64,000 nucleotides of DNA, taken from Chalciporus piperatus. Taxonomy: Eukaryota; Basidiomycota; Agaricomycetes; Boletales; Boletaceae. Location of the stretch: assembly GCA_038093975.1 (NCBI GenBank), contig JBBPTG010000055.1:62001-126000 (forward strand), read 5' to 3'. Positions 60,466 to 64,000 of the stretch are shown in pieces. A model generated the notes under the pieces. The model was given only the letters and a program-made list of their open reading frames with translations. It was not told the origin of the DNA and ran no database searches. The translations under genes and the position numbers were made by a program. The number at the start of each line of letters is the position of its first letter. Within the stretch, counting starts at the first letter, position 1.

Positions 60466-61900
60466 TCAAAATATTTCGGCCATGACGTCTGCATCACCGC
60501 CGAAGGCTGCTCCTGTCGGAACCGCATCCACATCGATCTCGCCATCCGCGTCGACATCCTCTCGGTTGAGCAAGAAGGCTGGGTCAGTAACTTCAGCAAG
60601 GAGCTCGTGCCGCTCCTCTAGCTCCTCCTTGGTCATTGGAACATGCGAAATGTGTACTACTTCCCATTTGTCGATGTAAGTTTCATTTGCCTGTGGAGAA
60701 AATGATGGGTTCGATGCTAGATAATTCTCTGGCGACCACTCACATTCGTACGTTTCTTCTTAAGCGTCATCTTCCGTTCGATATTCTTGTAGTATGCACC
60801 TTTGATGCGCTCATGCCCGAGATCAGAGGTGCTCGGTTGAGTGCCTCCAGTATCGATCACCAGCAAAAATTCATTAGGAACTTCCTGCTCGACCTTGACG
60901 GTCTCGTAGTCCCGTGCGAAGTGGAACGCTGTGGTCTGTTTATCCAGCCCGTTCCGACGCCTATCCTTGAATTCTAGCGCAGACTCGTCATCTTTGGTGA
61001 GATAGTAAGCCAGGAAGTGATCGCCATCCGACTCCATAGGTCGCAAAATAGCACAATCCAAACGAGGATCTTCCACCTGGTTAAACAAAATTAAATGAGC
61101 AAACATGGAGGGAACGACTATAGCTCACATCGACCGGTCTTTCACCAGGCCGTTCACTAAATCTAAAGAGATCATATGCGTTGGCCCAAATATCCGCATC
61201 TGGGAATATCTCGAATGACTCGACAGCAGCGACATCCGGCTTATTTGGATGGCGAAGCGTTGAGAGATCAAATTGTGATGGGTCATTGCAGGCAGCGAAT
61301 GAGAGGTCGATATCCCGAAGTTGAGCGGAACTGGAAACGTCAATATGTTGCGATAGCGACTTTATTTCTTGGATGGATTGCGAGCGTTGAACGCCCTCCC
61401 TGCTAATGTATTCTGTTTTTCGCAGCCATGGGACATGAACAGTCGATGAGGGAGCTACACCGTTTGAATATGGGGCGGAACTGGCCGACGGGTCACCGAG
61501 GAGAAATCGATCTTTTGGGTCTAGGACGGGAAGCTTGTCGGGATCAGGGTTGAGTGCTGCTGAAGTGTTGGGTGAGTGGTTGAGGGTAGAGGTATAAGCA
61601 TACCAGAGTCATCTGCGCCCTCGTCCCACAAGGACTCCCATTGTCCGAGGTCAAGAGGCATACCACATTCTGCATCTACAATCATGGGTAGCGGTGTCTC
61701 ATTTGCAACGGCATTCAGGAAATCTGGGCGGGTATAGCGCAATGGGTTCGTCGGTATGTCGAGCAATTTCGGGGGACATGGCGGCGGAGGGATTGGATTA
61801 GAGTACCGAACCCGTACCAGTAGGTCGAGTTTGCTGTTCGGGAGGTTTCAGCGGTTTAGCAGCAGCTCTAGTGTTTCGTCTACCTTTTCTTCAGGCTCAT
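60466..61900 (-). CDS. PAF1: PAF1, RNA polymerase II-associated factor 1
   Basis: Scaffold of the nuclear PAF1 complex for transcription elongation and histone modification. A tiny first exon MSLKK (start 61900) joins through a 50-nt intron (GTAGAC...AACAG) to SKLDLLVRVRYSNPIPPPP, the typical PAF1 N-terminus. Then LDIPTNPLRYTRPDFLNAVA, PMIVDAECGMPLDLGQWE, VPWLRKTEYIS, EIFPDADIWANAYDLFRFSE, DPRLDCAILRPMESDGDHFL, YLTKDDESALEFKDRRR, YYKNIERKMTLKKKR, and the C-terminal HISHVPMTKEELEERHELLA ending EIF at 60466. It is shorter than animal PAF1, lacking a long acidic tail. Divergent from RRP42. Confidence 0.92.
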
Positions 61901-62087
61901 CGGTTTTGTGTCAGTGTGGTCAAGTGTTGAAACGCAAGTTGAACGTTGACGCAGCGAGCAAGTCTAAGTTGCGCTTTCACCGACGCGTCCGAGTGTAGAC
62001 ACCTTCAATAGAGCGCCGTCACAGTAGGACCTCACGAGTCCTAGTTCGACCTCGACAACAGCATATCTTTGCGATAGCTACATAAAA
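61901..62087. promoter_or_regulatory. Bidirectional promoter of PAF1 and RRP42
   Basis: The 187 bp between the two divergent start codons. No known site recognised. Confidence 0.55.
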
Positions 62088-63314
62088 ATGGCCTCGTTAT
62101 CCAAGGCCGAAAAGTCATACATCCAGAAATCACTGCTCTCTAATCCTCCACTACGCCTCGACGGTCGCTCACCCCAAGACTACAGGCCGATCGCGCTCGA
62201 GACTGGTGTCGTCCCACTTGCAAACGGGAGTGCGAGAGTGTGCATAGGGCGTCCGGGACAAGGAGGATATGTGGAGGAGGCTGGTGGGTCAGGCGGTGGA
62301 ACGGAAGTCCTCGTTGGCGTGAAGCTGGAAGTAGCTGGAGTCGGGGAGGAGGAGGAGGAGGGAGGGAATATCCTCTGTACAGTATCTTGGTGCGTTCGTA
62401 TACCTCTCACTGCTTTCTCCAATCAATTCAATCGTTAGCTTTGGTTAGCTCCCCCGCGGCGTATCCTTCATTGTCCTCGAACGCGTTAGACGACCTCCAC
62501 TCGGACCTCACTACGCTCTTGGAGAGCGTGATCTGCCATCCATCTCTTCGTCCTGACAATCTGATAATTGTACCAGGAAGGAAAGCTTGGGTTGCAAGAC
62601 TAGATGCGGTAGTATTGGCGGATGCGGGCAACATTGTCGATTGTCTCATGCTCGCCTGTCGGTCTGCGCTATGGGATACAAAAGTCCCGCGTACGAAGAG
62701 CGTTGAGTACCGGGCTCCACGAAATCATGCTCCAGAGGGCGACACTGGGATGGATGTTGATGGAGTAGCCTGGGGAAAAGATGTGCTGGAGACAAAGGAG
62801 CTGGGCAAGGCGGCAGATTTCGAGCTCACGGACTACTGGGACGAGGGGGAAGTGCTGAATGGGAGGGAGTCTTGGCCAGTGTGTGTAACGCTGAATGTCG
62901 TACGTCCATTCTTTTATCCATTCTTTTGGTTTGAGAAGGAAACATTGGCACACCAATTCACATCACGATAGCTACCGAGTATACACTTCCTGGACGCAAC
63001 ATTGCAAGAAGAAGCCTCCGTGCCGTTACGGATGCATGCGATGTATGCGTTCCCGAAAGGAAAGCCTATTCTTCAGACTTTCAAACTGATTGGCGCGGAG
63101 GTGTCCGCCATGGACCAAATAAGAGAACTCATGAAAGTGAGTATCAATGCTTCGTTACACTAAGCCGCTTTTCTGGGCTGACCTTATCACAATGTGACAG
63201 CAAGCAGAAATGTATGCCCGAAATGCGTGGCTGGGGCTGGAGGCGAAGCTCAAAGATGAAGATGCTCGCCGTGGCGCCAAAGCACGCGAAAGATTCTATG
63301 GCAGGCTCAAGTAA
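62088..63314 (+). CDS. RRP42: Exosome ring subunit Rrp42 (RNase PH-like)
   Basis: Non-catalytic RNase PH-fold subunit of the RNA exosome core. Start MASLSKAEKSYIQKSLLSNP, then LRLDGRSPQDYRPIALETGV (family signature), PLANGSARVCIG, a Gly/Glu-rich insert (about 62280-62370), TEVLVGVKLEV, SPAAYPSL, LRPDNLIIVPGRKAWVARLD, GNIVDCLMLACRSALWDTKV, WPVCVTLNV, LRMHAMYAFPKGKPILQTF. It ends RGAKARERFYGRLK at 63312-63314. Introns near 62392-62450, 62900-62970 and 63137-63200. Confidence 0.92.
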
Positions 63315-63663
63315 CCATCGGTCTTGGAATACAAATGATTTATCTTATCTTCTAATTGAATCAACCGCTAAATAAAGGCTGTTGATGCATATTGGTATGT
63401 AGGGTCAGCCGCGATGGCGGCCTCATCGACAAAGTGAGCAGGAACGACGTTACCTTGTCACATACATTGAAATTACCACCTGGGGCGGTGTTTCCTTGGA
63501 AGCTGCTACTCAGTTTGGCGTAGAAAACCGACATCATGTCGCAGATCAGGTGACTGCCCCATTGGGTCGGAGTATTCTCGGACATCCTCAGGTGACCCAA
63601 GTCATATAAGGATAGCGGTAAGTCCCTCACCGGTCTCCGCGCTCTTTCGGACATACGTTACAG
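63315..63663. other. Intergenic, upstream of the GH5 gene
   Basis: 349 bp holding the RRP42 3' flank (TAAATAAA at about 63368) and the presumed GH5 promoter. A minus-strand open frame here shows no recognisable protein. Confidence 0.45.
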
Positions 63664-64000
63664 ATGGCTACCTCATTTTTGCGAGTGGAAGGGACGAAGA
63701 TCTTAAACGGTGAAGGGAAGGAAGTTGTGCTACACGGAGCAGGTCTCGGAGGGTGGATGACGTGAGTCACTGAGCGCATCCGGAGTGAGAAAATCCACTA
63801 AACTGCCCGCAGAATGGAGAATTTCATCAGTGGTATGCAATGCCAGCCACCGACATCCATATGATACTTAGCACTGATATGCAACACCGTAGGCTATCCC
63901 GGCTGCGAGTTCCAGATCAGGGACGCCCTGAAAGTCGCAATCGGGAAGGAGAAATCAGATTTCTTCTTCGACAAGGTGTGGAGGTTTCAATTTTCCACTG
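63664..64000 (+). CDS. Glycoside hydrolase family 5 protein, 5' part only
   Basis: Start MATSFLRVEGTKILNGEGKE; then VVLHGAGLGGWM, an intron (about 63761-63812), MENFISG, a second intron, and YPGCEFQIRDALKVAIGKEK, running out of the window. The (L/V)xGxGLGGWM(N/T)MENFI(S/T)GYPG block is typical of a fungal intracellular GH5 group related to glucosyl-ceramide-type or exo-glucanase members. The catalytic Glu residues lie beyond the window. No signal peptide visible. Confidence 0.8.

Overview
The window is nuclear DNA from a filamentous basidiomycete, most likely an Agaricomycete. Almost every gene is broken by many short (about 50-65 nt) introns. Genes are packed on both strands with 80-500 bp spacers. 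The cargo includes a class I hydrophobin, a CYP63-like P450 and fungal-type housekeeping genes. All gene models were spliced by hand from reading frames, so exact intron borders are approximate unless stated.

Layout. 0.06-7.3 kb (+): Cch1, the four-domain pore subunit of the high-affinity Ca2+ influx system. 7.7-12.5 kb (-): eIF3a and a p47/Shp1-type Cdc48 cofactor, only 83 bp apart. 13.6-14.0 kb (+): hydrophobin. 15.0-15.9 kb (-): small zinc-binding protein of unknown function. 17.1-20.1 kb (-): MTO1/GidA. 20.4-31.4 kb: an accessory block holding a broken 5'-nucleotidase, an intact P450, unidentified coding-like pieces, a broken FAD-dependent halogenase-like gene, a ubiquitin C-terminal hydrolase and an old-yellow-enzyme-type oxidoreductase. 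32.4-50 kb: Bud32 kinase, aminopeptidase P, tRNA-Gly(UCC), a fused lysine-ketoglutarate reductase/saccharopine dehydrogenase, a CNNM/Mam3 membrane protein, an ADCK1/Mcp2-like kinase, Mid1 (regulatory subunit of the same Ca2+ channel as Cch1) and mitochondrial ribosomal protein mL38. 50.2-60 kb: valyl-tRNA synthetase, a Cys-rich secreted protein and a recent tandem pair of 2-oxoglutarate/Fe(II) oxygenases. 60.5-63.3 kb: divergent PAF1 and RRP42. The right edge cuts a glycoside hydrolase family 5 gene.

The most notable point is that both subunits of the fungal high-affinity calcium channel, Cch1 and Mid1, lie in one 48-kb stretch. Other points worth attention are four predicted GC-AG introns in otherwise conserved genes, one of them inside the Cch1 domain IV pore loop; a block of decaying redox genes between housekeeping genes; the fused lysine-catabolic enzyme; and the 2.47-kb tandem duplication. 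I found no CRISPR array, no complete transposon and no rRNA.
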